Positions 53,901 to 64,000 of a stretch of DNA of 64,000 nucleotides are shown here, piece by piece. The notes beneath the pieces are model-generated. The model saw only the letters and a program-made list of their open reading frames with translations. It was not told the DNA's origin and ran no database searches. The stretch is from Brachycybe producta (Eukaryota > Arthropoda > Diplopoda > Playtdesmida > Andrognathidae), in the NCBI GenBank assembly GCA_036925085.1, contig JAUPFP010000015.1:4740205-4804204 (forward strand), in the 5' to 3' direction. Positions within the stretch are counted from its first letter, which is position 1, and each line of letters starts with the position of its first letter. The position numbers and the translations under genes were made by a program.

Positions 53901-56900
53901 AAATGAGCAAGCATAGACACTTCAATGACGCCCAATTTGAACTGGTGTAACTTTTGAAGCGTGCATTGCACACTTAAAATGAAGACATCACTGCATTCCA
54001 GACTTTTCTGGGAATGCATCAAATCCAACATTTCCATTCCCGCTCGTCTGGTTCACTTGCTATGAATTTTCAAATTTACAGATAAATGAGCAAGCATAGA
54101 CACTTCAATAACGCCCAATTTGAACTGGTGTAACTTTTGAAGCGTGCATTGCACACTTAAAATGAAGACATCACTGCATTCCAGACTTTTCTGGGAATGC
54201 ATCAAATCCAAAATTTCCATTCCCGCTCGTCTGGTTCACTTGCTATGAATTTTCAAAGATACAGATAAATGAGCAAGCATAGACACTTCAATGACGCCCA
54301 ATTTGAACTGGTGTAACTTTTGAAGCGTGCATTGCACACTGCAAATGAAGACATCACTGCATTCCAGACTTTACTGGGAATGCATCAAATCCAACATTTC
54401 CATTCCCGCTCGTCTGGTTCACTTGCTACGAATTTTCAAAGTTACAGATAAATGAGCAAGCATAGACACTTCAATAACGCCCAATTTGAACTGGTGTAAC
54501 TTTTGAAGCGTGCATTGCACACTGGAAATGAAGACATCACTGCATTCCAGACTTTCCTGGGAATGCATCAAATCCAACATTTCCATTCCCTCTCGTCTGG
54601 TTCACTTGCTATGAATTTTCAAAGTTACAGATAAATGAGCAAGCATAGACACTTCAATGACGCCCAATTTGAACTGGTGTAACTTTTGAAGCGTGCATTG
54701 CACACTGGAAATGAAGACATCACTGCATTCCAGACTTTTCTGGGAATGCATCAAATCCAAAATTTCCATTCCCGCTCGTCTGGTTCACTTGCTATGAATT
54801 TTCAAAGATACAGATAAATGAGCAAGCATAGACACTTCAATGACGCCCAATTTGAACTGGTGTAACTTTTGAAGCGTGCATTGCACACTGGAAATGAAGA
54901 CATCACTGAATTCCAGGCTGCTCTTGCAATGTGATGCATCCAAAATTTCAATTCCCGCTCGTCTGGTTCACTTGCAATGAATTTTTGAAGTTAAATAAAT
55001 ATTCCAAGAGGTCCAGAGTATGGTCCATGAATATTTTCAAAAAATGACAAGAAATGAGTCTTTCAGATGCCCTGAAAAGCACCGAAATGAACTCAGGAGG
55101 GCCCAACAAATTTCAGAAGACCATGAAAACCCATAAATTCAAAAAAGTAAAAATTGTCAAAAAATGAAATTCTTCCAAGAGTCTACTCTTGGAAATTTTT
55201 CAAAAAACGGCCAAAACTGAAAGTCTTCTAGATGCCTTGAAAAGCACTGAAATGAACTCAGGAGGGCCCAACAGACTTCAGATGACTATGAAAACCGTAA
55301 ACCACTTGCAATGAATTTTCGAAGTTACAAATCCATGAGCAAGCATAGACACTTCAATGACGCCCAATTTGAACTGGTGTAACTTTTGAAGCGTGCATTG
55401 CACACTGGAAATGAAGACATCACTGCATTCCAGACTTTACTGGGAATGCATCAAATCCAACATTTCCATTCCCGCTCGTCTGGTTCACTTGCTATGAATT
55501 TTCAAAGTTACAGATAAATGAGCAAGCATAGACACTTCAATGACGCCCAATTTGAACTGGTGTAACTTTTGAAGCGTGCATTGCACACTGGAAATGAAGA
55601 CATCACTGCATTCCAGACTTTTCTGGGAATGCATCAAATCCAAAATTTCCATTCCCGCTCGTCTGGTTCACTTGCTATGAATTTTCAAAGTTACAGATAA
55701 ATGAGCAAGCATAGACACTTCAATGACGCCCAATTTGAACTGGTGTAACTTTTGAAGCGTGCATTGCACACTGGAAATGAAGACATCACTGCATTCCAGA
55801 CTTTACTGGGAATGCATCAAATCCAACATTTCCATTCCCGCTCGTCTGGTTCACTTGCTATGAATTTTCAAAGTTACAGATAAATGAGCAAGCATAGACA
55901 CTTCAATGACGCCCACTTCGAACTGGTGTAACTTTTGAAGCGTGCATTGCACACTGGAAATGAAGACATCACTGAATTCCAGGCTGCTCTTGCAATGTGA
56001 TGCATCCAAAATTTCAATTCCCGCTCGTCTGTTTCACTTGCAATGAATTTTTGAAGTTATATAAATATTCCAAGAGGTCCAGAGTATGGTCCATGAATAT
56101 TTTCAAAAAATGACAAGAAATGAGTCTTTCAGATGCCCTGAAAAGCACCGAAATGAACTCAGGAGGGCCCAACAAATTTCAGAAGACCATGAAAACCCAT
56201 AAATTCAAAAAAGTAAAAATTGTCAAAAAATGAAATTCTTCCAAGAGTCTACTCTTGGAAATTTTTCAAAAAACGGCCAAAACTGAAAGTCTTCTAGATG
56301 CCTTGAAAAGCATTGAAATGAACTCAGGAGGGCCCAACAGACTTCAGATGACTATAAAAACCGTAAACCACTTGCAATGAATTTTCGAAGTTACAAATCC
56401 ATGAGCAAGCATAGACACTTCAATGACGCCCAATTTGAACTGGTGTAACTTTTGAAGCGTGCATTGCACACTGGAAATGAAGACATCACTGCATTCCAGA
56501 CTTTACTGGGAATGCATCAAATCCAACATTTCCATTCCCGCTCGTCTGGTTCACTTGCTATGAATTTTCAAAGTTACAGATAAATGAGCAAGCATAGACA
56601 CTTCAATGACGCCCAATTTGAACTGGTGTAACTTTTGAAGCGTGCATTGCACACTGGAAATGAAGACATCACTGCATTCCAGACTTTACTGGGAATGCAT
56701 CAAATCCAACATTTCCATTCCCGCTCGTCTGGTTCACTTGCTATGAATTTTCAAAGTTACAGATAAATGAGCAAGCATAGACACTTCAATGACGCCCAAT
56801 TTGAACTGGTGTAACTTTTGAAGCGTGCATTGCACACTTAAAATGAAGACATCACTGCATTCCAGACTTTTCTGGGAATGCATCAAATCCAACATTTCCA

Positions 56901-59900
56901 TTCCCGCTCGTCTGGTTCACTTGCTATGAATTTTCAAATTTACAGATAAATGAGCAAGCATAGACACTTCAATAACGCCCAATTTGAACTGGTGTAACTT
57001 TTGAAGCGTGCATTGCACACTTAAAATGAAGACATCACTGCATTCCAGACTTTTCTGGGAATGCATCAAATCCAAAATTTCCATTCCCGCTCGTCTGGTT
57101 CACTTGCTATGAATTTTCAAAGATACAGATAAATGAGCAAGCATAGACACTTCAATGACGCCCAATTTGAACTGGTGTAACTTTTGAAGCGTGCATTGCA
57201 CACTGCAAATGAAGACATCACTGCATTCCAGACTTTACTGGGAATGCATCAAATCCAACATTTCCATTCCCGCTCGTCTGGTTCACTTGCTACGAATTTT
57301 CAAAGTTACAGATAAATGAGCAAGCATAGACACTTCAATAACGCCCAATTTGAACTGGTGTAACTTTTGAAGCGTGCATTGCACACTGGAAATGAAGACA
57401 TCACTGCATTCCAGACTTTCCTGGGAATGCATCAAATCCAACATTTCCATTCCCTCTCGTCTGGTTCACTTGCTATGAATTTTCAAAGTTACAGATAAAT
57501 GAGCAAGCATAGACACTTCAATGACGCCCAATTTGAACTGGTGTAACTTTTGAAGCGTGCATTGCACACTGGAAATGAAGACATCACTGCATTCCAGACT
57601 TTACTGGGAATGCATCAAATCCAACATTTCCATTCCCGCTCGTCTGGTTCACTTGCTATGAATTTTCAAAGTTACAGATAAATGAGCAAGCATAGACACT
57701 TCAATGACGCCCAATTTGAACTGGTGTAACTTTTGAAGCGTGCATTGCACACTGCAAATGAAGACATCACTGCATTCCAGACTTTACTGGGAATGCATCA
57801 AATCCAACATTTCCATTCCCGCTCGTCTGGTTCACTTGCTATGAATTTTCAAAGTTACAGATAAATGAGCAAGCATAGACACTTCAATGATTTCCAATTT
57901 GAACTGGTGTAACTTTGAAGCGTGCATTGCACACTGGAAATGAAGACATCACTGAATTCCAGGCTGCTCTTGCAATGTGATGCATCCAAAATTTCAATTC
58001 CCGCTCGTCTGGTTCACTTGCAATGAATTTTTGAAGTTAAATAAATATTCCAAGAGGTCCAGAGTATGGTCCATGAATATTTTCAAAAAATGACAAGAAA
58101 TGAGTCTTTCAGATGCCCTGAAAAGCACCGAAATGAACTCAGGAGGGCCCAACAAATTTCAGAAGACCATGAAAACCCATAAATTCAAAAAAGTAAAAAT
58201 TGTCAAAAAATGAAATTCTTCCAAGAGTCTACTCTTGGAAATTTTTCAAAAAACGGCCAAAACTGAAAGTCTTCTAGATGCCTTGAAAAGCACTGAAATG
58301 AACTCAGGAGGGCCCAACAGACTTCAGATGACTATGAAAACCGTAAACCACTTGCAATGAATTTTCGAAGTTACAAATCCATGAGCAAGCATAGACACTT
58401 CAATGACGCCCAATTTGAACTGGTGTAACTTTTGAAGCGTGCATTGCACACTGGAAATGAAGACATCACTGCATTCCAGACTTTACTGGGAATGCATCAA
58501 ATCCAACATTTCCATTCCCGCTCGTCTGGTTCACTTGCTATGAATTTTCAAAGTTACAGATAAATGAGCAAGCATAGACACTTCAATGACGCCCAATTTG
58601 AACTGGTGTAACTTTTGAAGCGTGCATTGCACACTGGAAATGAAGACATCACTGCATTCCAGACTTTACTGGGAATGCATCAAATCCAACATTTCCATTC
58701 CCGCTCGTCTGGTTCACTTGCTATGAATTTTCAAAGTTACAGATAAATGAGCAAGCATAGACACTTCAATGACGCCCAATTTGAACTGGTGTAACTTTTG
58801 AAGCGTGCATTGCACACTGGAAATGAAGACATCACTGCATTCCAGACTTTTCTGGGAATGCATCAAATCCAACATTTCCATTCCCGCTCGTCTGGTTCAC
58901 TTGCTATGAATTTTCAAATTTACAGATAAATGAGCAAGCATAGACACTTCAATGATTTCCAATTTGAACTGGTGTAACTTTTGAAGCGTGCATTGCACAC
59001 TGGAAATGAAGACATCACTGCATTCCAGACTTTTCTGGGAATGCATCAAATCCAAAATTTCCATTCCCGCTCGTCTGGTTCACTTGCTATGAATTTTCAA
59101 AGATACAGATAAATGAGCAAGCATAGACACTTCAATGACGCCCAATTTGAACTGGTGTAACTTTTGAAGCGTGCATTGCACACTGGAAATGAAGACATCA
59201 CTGAATTCCAGGCTGCTCTTGCAATGTGATGCATCCAAAATTTCAATTCCCGCTCGTCTGGTTCACTTGCAATGAATTTTTGAAGTTAAATAAATATTCC
59301 AAGAGGTCCAGAGTATGGTCCATGAATATTTTCAAAAAATGACAAGAAATGAGTCTTTCAGATGCCCTGAAAAGCACCGAAATGAACTCAGGAGGGCCCA
59401 ACAAATTTCAGAAGACCATGAAAACCCATAAATTCAAAAAAGTAAAAATTGTCAAAAAATGAAATTCTTCCAAGAGTCTACTCTTGGAAATTTTTCAAAA
59501 AACGGCCAAAACTGAAAGTCTTCTAGATGCCTTGAAAAGCACTGAAATGAACTCAGGAGGGCCCAACAGACTTCAGATGACTATGAAAACCGTAAACCAC
59601 TTGCAATGAATTTTCGAAGTTACAAATCCATGAGCAAGCATAGACACTTCAATGACGCCCAATTTGAACTGGTGTAACTTTTGAAGCGTGCATTGCACAC
59701 TGGAAATGAAGACATCACTGCATTCCAGACTTTACTGGGAATGCATCAAATCCAACATTTCCATTCCCGCTCGTCTGGTTCACTTGCTATGAATTTTCAA
59801 AGTTACAGATAAATGAGCAAGCATAGACACTTCAATGACGCCCAATTTGAACTGGTGTAACTTTTGAAGCGTGCATTGCACACTGGAAATGAAGACATCA

Positions 59901-62900
59901 CTGCATTCCAGACTTTTCTGGGAATGCATCAAATCCAAAATTTCCATTCCCGCTCGTCTGGTTCACTTGCTATGAATTTTCAAAGTTACAGATAAATGAG
60001 CAAGCATAGACACTTCAATGACGCCCAATTTGAACTGGTGTAACTTTTGAAGCGTGCATTGCACACTGGAAATGAAGACATCACTGCATTCCAGACTTTT
60101 CTGGGAATGCATCAAATCCAACATTTCCATTCCCGCTCGTCTGGTTCACTTGCTATGAATTTTCAAATTTACAGATAAATGAGCAAGCATAGACACTTCA
60201 ATGATTTCCAATTTGAACTGGTGTAACTTTTGAAGCGTGCATTGCACACTGGAAATGAAGACATCACTGCATTCCAGACTTTTCTGGGAATGCATCAAAT
60301 CCAAAATTTCCATTCCCGCTCGTCTGGTTCACTTGCTATGAATTTTCAAAGATACAGATAAATGAGCAAGCATAGACACTTCAATGACGCCCAATTTGAA
60401 CTGGTGTAACTTTTGAAGCGTGCATTGCACACTGGAAATGAAGACATCACTGAATTCCAGGCTGCTCTTGCAATGTGATGCATCCAAAATTTCAATTCCC
60501 GCTCGTCTGGTTCACTTGCAATGAATTTTTGAAGTTAAATAAATATTCCAAGAGGTCCAGAGTATGGTCCATGAATATTTTCAAAAAATGACAAGAAATG
60601 AGTCTTTCAGATGCCCTGAAAAGCACCGAAATGAACTCAGGAGGGCCCAACAAATTTCAGAAGACCATGAAAACCCATAAATTCAAAAAAGTAAAAATTG
60701 TCAAAAAATGAAATTCTTCCAAGAGTCTACTCTTGGAAATTTTTCAAAAAACGGCCAAAACTGAAAGTCTTCTAGATGCCTTGAAAAGCACTGAAATGAA
60801 CTCAGGAGGGCCCAACAGACTTCAGATGACTATGAAAACCGTAAACCACTTGCAATGAATTTTCGAAGTTACAAATCCATGAGCAAGCATAGACACTTCA
60901 ATGACGCCCAATTTGAACTGGTGTAACTTTTGAAGCGTGCATTGCACACTGGAAATGAAGACATCACTGCATTCCAGACTTTACTGGGAATGCATCAAAT
61001 CCAACATTTCCATTCCCGCTCGTCTGGTTCACTTGCTATGAATTTTCAAAGTTACAGATAAATGAGCAAGCATAGACACTTCAATGACGCCCAATTTGAA
61101 CTGGTGTAACTTTTGAAGCGTGCATTGCACACTGGAAATGAAGACATCACTGCATTCCAGACTTTTCTGGGAATGCATCAAATCCAAAATTTCCATTCCC
61201 GCTCGTCTGGTTCACTTGCTATGAATTTTCAAAGTTACAGATAAATGAGCAAGCATAGACACTTCAATGACGCCCAATTTGAACTGGTGTAACTTTTGAA
61301 GCGTGCATTGCACACTGGAAATGAAGACATCACTGCATTCCAGACTTTACTGGGAATGCATCAAATCCAACATTTCCATTCCCGCTCGTCTGGTTCACTT
61401 GCTATGAATTTTCAAAGTTACAGATAAATGAGCAAGCATAGACACTTCAATGACGCCCAATTTGAACTGGTGTAACTTTTGAAGCGTGCATTGCACACTG
61501 GAAATGAAGACATCACTGCATTCCAGACTTTACTGGGAATGCATCAAATCCAACATTTCCATTCCCGCTCGTCTGGTTCACTTGCTATGAATTTTCAAAG
61601 TTACAGATAAATGAGCAAGCATAGACACTTCAATGACGCCCAATTTGAACTGGTGTAACTTTTGAAGCGTGCATTGCACACTGCAAATGAAGACATCACT
61701 GCATTCCAGACTTTACTGGGAATGCATCAAATCCAACATTTCCATTCCCGCTCGTCTGGTTCACTTGCTATGAATTTTCAAAGTTACAGATAAATGAGCA
61801 AGCATAGACACTTCAATAACGCCCAATTTGAACTGGTGTAACTTTTGAAGCGTGCATTGCACACTGGAAATGAAGACATCACTGCATTCCAGACTTTTCT
61901 GGGAATGCATCAAATCCAACATTTCCATTCCCGCTCGTCTGGTTCACTTGCTATGAATTTTCAAATTTACAGATAAATGAGCAAGCATAGACACTTCAAT
62001 GATTTCCAATTTGAACTGGTGTAACTTTTGAAGCGTGCATTGCACACTGGAAATGAAGACATCACTGAATTCCAGGCTGCTCTTGCAATGTGATGCATCC
62101 AAAATTTCAATTCCCGCTCGTCTGGTTCACTTGCAATGAATTTTTGAAGTTAAATAAATATTCCAAGAGGTCCAGAGTATGGTCCATGAATATTTTCAAA
62201 AAATGACAAGAAATGAGTCTTTCAGATGCCCTGAAAAGCACCGAAATGAACTCAGGAGGGCCCAACAAATTTCAGAAGACCATGAAAACCCATAAATTCA
62301 AAAAAGTAAAAATTGTCAAAAAATGAAATTCTTCCAAGAGTCTACTCTTGGAAATTTTTCAAAAAACGACCAAAACTGAAAGTCTTCTAGATGCCTTGAA
62401 AAGCACTGAAATGAACTCAGGAGGGCCCAACAGACTTCAGATGACTATGAAAACCGTAAACCACTTGCAATGAATTTTCGAAGTTACAAATCCATGAGCA
62501 AGCATAGACACTTCAATGACGCCCAATTTGAACTGGTGTAACTTTTGAAGCGTGCATTGCACACTGGAAATGAAGACATCACTGCATTCCAGACTTTACT
62601 GGGAATGCATCAAATCCAACATTTCCATTCCCGCTCGTCTGGTTCACTTGCTATGAATTTTCAAAGTTACAGATAAATGAGCAAGCATAGACACTTCAAT
62701 GACGCCCAATTTGAACTGGTGTAACTTTTGAAGCGTGCATTGCACACTGGAAATGAAGACATCACTGCATTCCAGACTTTTCTGGGAATGCATCAAATCC
62801 AACATTTCCATTCCCGCTCGTCTGGTTCACTTGCTATGAATTTTCAAATTTACAGATAAATGAGCAAGCATAGACACTTCAATGATTTCCAATTTGAACT

Positions 62901-64000
62901 GGTGTAACTTTTGAAGCGTGCATTGCACACTGGAAATGAAGACATCACTGAATTCCAGGCTGCTCTTGCAATGTGATGCATCCAAAATTTCAATTCCCGC
63001 TCGTCTGGTTCACTTGCAATGAATTTTTGAAGTTAAATAAATATTCCAAGAGGTCCAGAGTATGGTCCATGAATATTTTCAAAAAATGACAAGAAATGAG
63101 TCTTTCAGATGCCCTGAAAAGCACCGAAATGAACTCAGGAGGGCCCAACAAATTTCAGAAGACCATGAAAACCCATAAATTCAAAAAAGTAAAAATTGTC
63201 AAAAAATGAAATTCTTCCAAGAGTCTACTCTTGGAAATTTTTCAAAAAACGACCAAAACTGAAAGTCTTCTAGATGCCTTGAAAAGCACTGAAATGAACT
63301 CAGGAGGGCCCAACAGACTTCAGATGACTATGAAAACCGTAAACCACTTGCAATGAATTTTCGAAGTTACAAATCCATGAGCAAGCATAGACACTTCAAT
63401 GACGCCCAATTTGAACTGGTGTAACTTTTGAAGCGTGCATTGCACACTGGAAATGAAGACATCACTGCATTCCAGACTTTACTGGGAATGCATCAAATCC
63501 AACATTTCCATTCCCGCTCGTCTGGTTCACTTGCTATGAATTTTCAAAGTTACAGATAAATGAGCAAGCATAGACACTTCAATGACGCCCAATTTGAACT
63601 GGTGTAACTTTTGAAGCGTGCATTGCACACTGGAAATGAAGACATCACTGCATTCCAGACTTTTCTGGGAATGCATCAAATCCAACATTTCCATTCCCGC
63701 TCGTCTGGTTCACTTGCTATGAATTTTCAAAGTTACAGATAAATGAGCAAGCATAGACACTTCAATGACGCCCAATTTGAACTGGTGTAACTTTTGAAGC
63801 GTGCATTGCACACTGCAAATGAAGACATCACTGCATTCCAGACTTTACTGGGAATGCATCAAATCCAACATTTCCATTCCCGCTCGTCTGGTTCACTTGC
63901 TATGAATTTTCAAAGTTACAGATAAATGAGCAAGCATAGACACTTCAATAACGCCCAATTTGAACTGGTGTAACTTTTGAAGCGTGCATTGCACACTGGA
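44145..64000 (+). repeat. Satellite domain with L2 long units and interspersed L1
   Basis: L2 long units (CTGGTTCACTTGCAATG, GTTAAATAAAT, AAGCACTGAAATG, ACTATGAAAACC) start at 44145, 46675, 47924, 49173, 52037, 54901, 57947, 59196, 60445, 62060 and 62943. L1 units occur at 50239, 53103 and 55967. The last two L2 units share ACGACC in place of ACGGCC. L2 units never follow a CACTTCG monomer. Confidence 0.9.
49173..57946 (+). repeat. 2864-bp super-repeat (L2 + 3 monomers + L1 + 7 monomers), about 3 copies
   Basis: L2 at 49173, 52037 and 54901 and L1 at 50239, 53103 and 55967 alternate with exact 2864-bp periodicity. Internal marker CACTTAAAATG also repeats at about 51110, 53974 and 56838. The third copy has eight instead of seven monomers after L1. 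Confidence 0.85.

Larger units (their letters stand above)
22085..64000 (+). repeat. Satellite array, right flank (about 159 monomers and 25 long units)
   Basis: Continuous head-to-tail satellite to the end of the window. Long units start at 22903, 25799, 28146, 30859, 32840, 33906, 36070, 38234, 39300, 40366, 42164, 44145, 46675, 47924, 49173, 50239, 52037, 53103, 54901, 55967, 57947, 59196, 60445, 62060 and 62943. The numbers of 183-bp monomers between them are 13, 10, 12, 8, 3, 9, 9, 3, 3, 7, 8, 11, 4, 4, 3, 7, 3, 7, 3, 8, 4, 4, 6 and 2. Every spacing equals 517 + n x 183 exactly except one (55967 to 57947), which is 1 bp short because of a lost T near 57914. I see no gene and no second mobile element. 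Confidence 0.97.

Noticed and set aside
22085..64000. Regular repeats suggestive of a CRISPR array
   Set aside because: Units are contiguous 183-bp monomers without unique spacers, and the context is eukaryotic.

Overview
The window looks like a piece of heterochromatin from an animal genome, probably an invertebrate. About 44 kb of very homogeneous satellite DNA is interrupted by one giant, apparently young LTR retroelement of the Ty3/gypsy class. There are no bacterial-style genes, and I see no host single-copy gene. The species cannot be named from the sequence. The animal assignment rests on the animal-type Ty3/gypsy Pol, the serine-tRNA-like primer binding site and the phlebovirus-like envelope.

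Layout. (1) Bases 1-2416 and 22085-64000 are one satellite array, all in the same orientation. It is built from a 183-bp monomer and a 517-bp long unit, which is the monomer carrying a 334-bp insert. Distances between the starts of successive long units are exactly 517 + n x 183 bp, with n between 2 and 13. Two long-unit subfamilies (L1, L2) and several local higher-order repeats (2164, 2530 and 2864 bp) can be read directly. (2) Bases 2417-22084 are a 19,668-bp retroelement on the minus strand, flanked by a 4-bp target duplication (TAAA). The LTRs are 2452 bp (right, the 5' LTR) and 2292 bp (left, the 3' LTR). I see no substitutions between them outside an internal 40-bp repeat array, which has 14 units in one and 10 in the other.

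Element order in the sense direction (decreasing coordinates): 5' LTR; PBS at 19610-19627; a 1.7-kb AT-rich leader with an A26 tract; a GC-richer, proline-rich ORF (17453-17872); nine small Cys/His ORFs (14854-17416); gag with three CCHC knuckles (13611-14822); pol with protease, RT, RNase H and integrase (9760-13572); an 880-bp spacer with four 60-bp repeats and a good splice acceptor; an envelope region of two ORFs, Gn-like (7791-8879) and Gc-like (6188-7774); a 1.46-kb 3' untranslated region with repeats; the polypurine tract (4709-4724); 3' LTR.

The most unusual part is the nine-gene accessory cluster upstream of gag. Its products share a zinc-finger-like pattern, C-x5-C-x(12-15)-C-x2-H, seen 11 times. 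They fall into three subtypes arranged as duplicated gene blocks, and the reading frames are packed like an operon, with an ATGA overlap, one 20-nt overlap and gaps of 7-59 nt. I do not recognise this family. The envelope has the order of a bunyavirus-type Gn-Gc polyprotein, but the Gc half lies in another frame with no in-frame ATG before its signal-like segment. It therefore either needs recoding or is broken by an indel. Gag, Pol and most accessory frames are intact.
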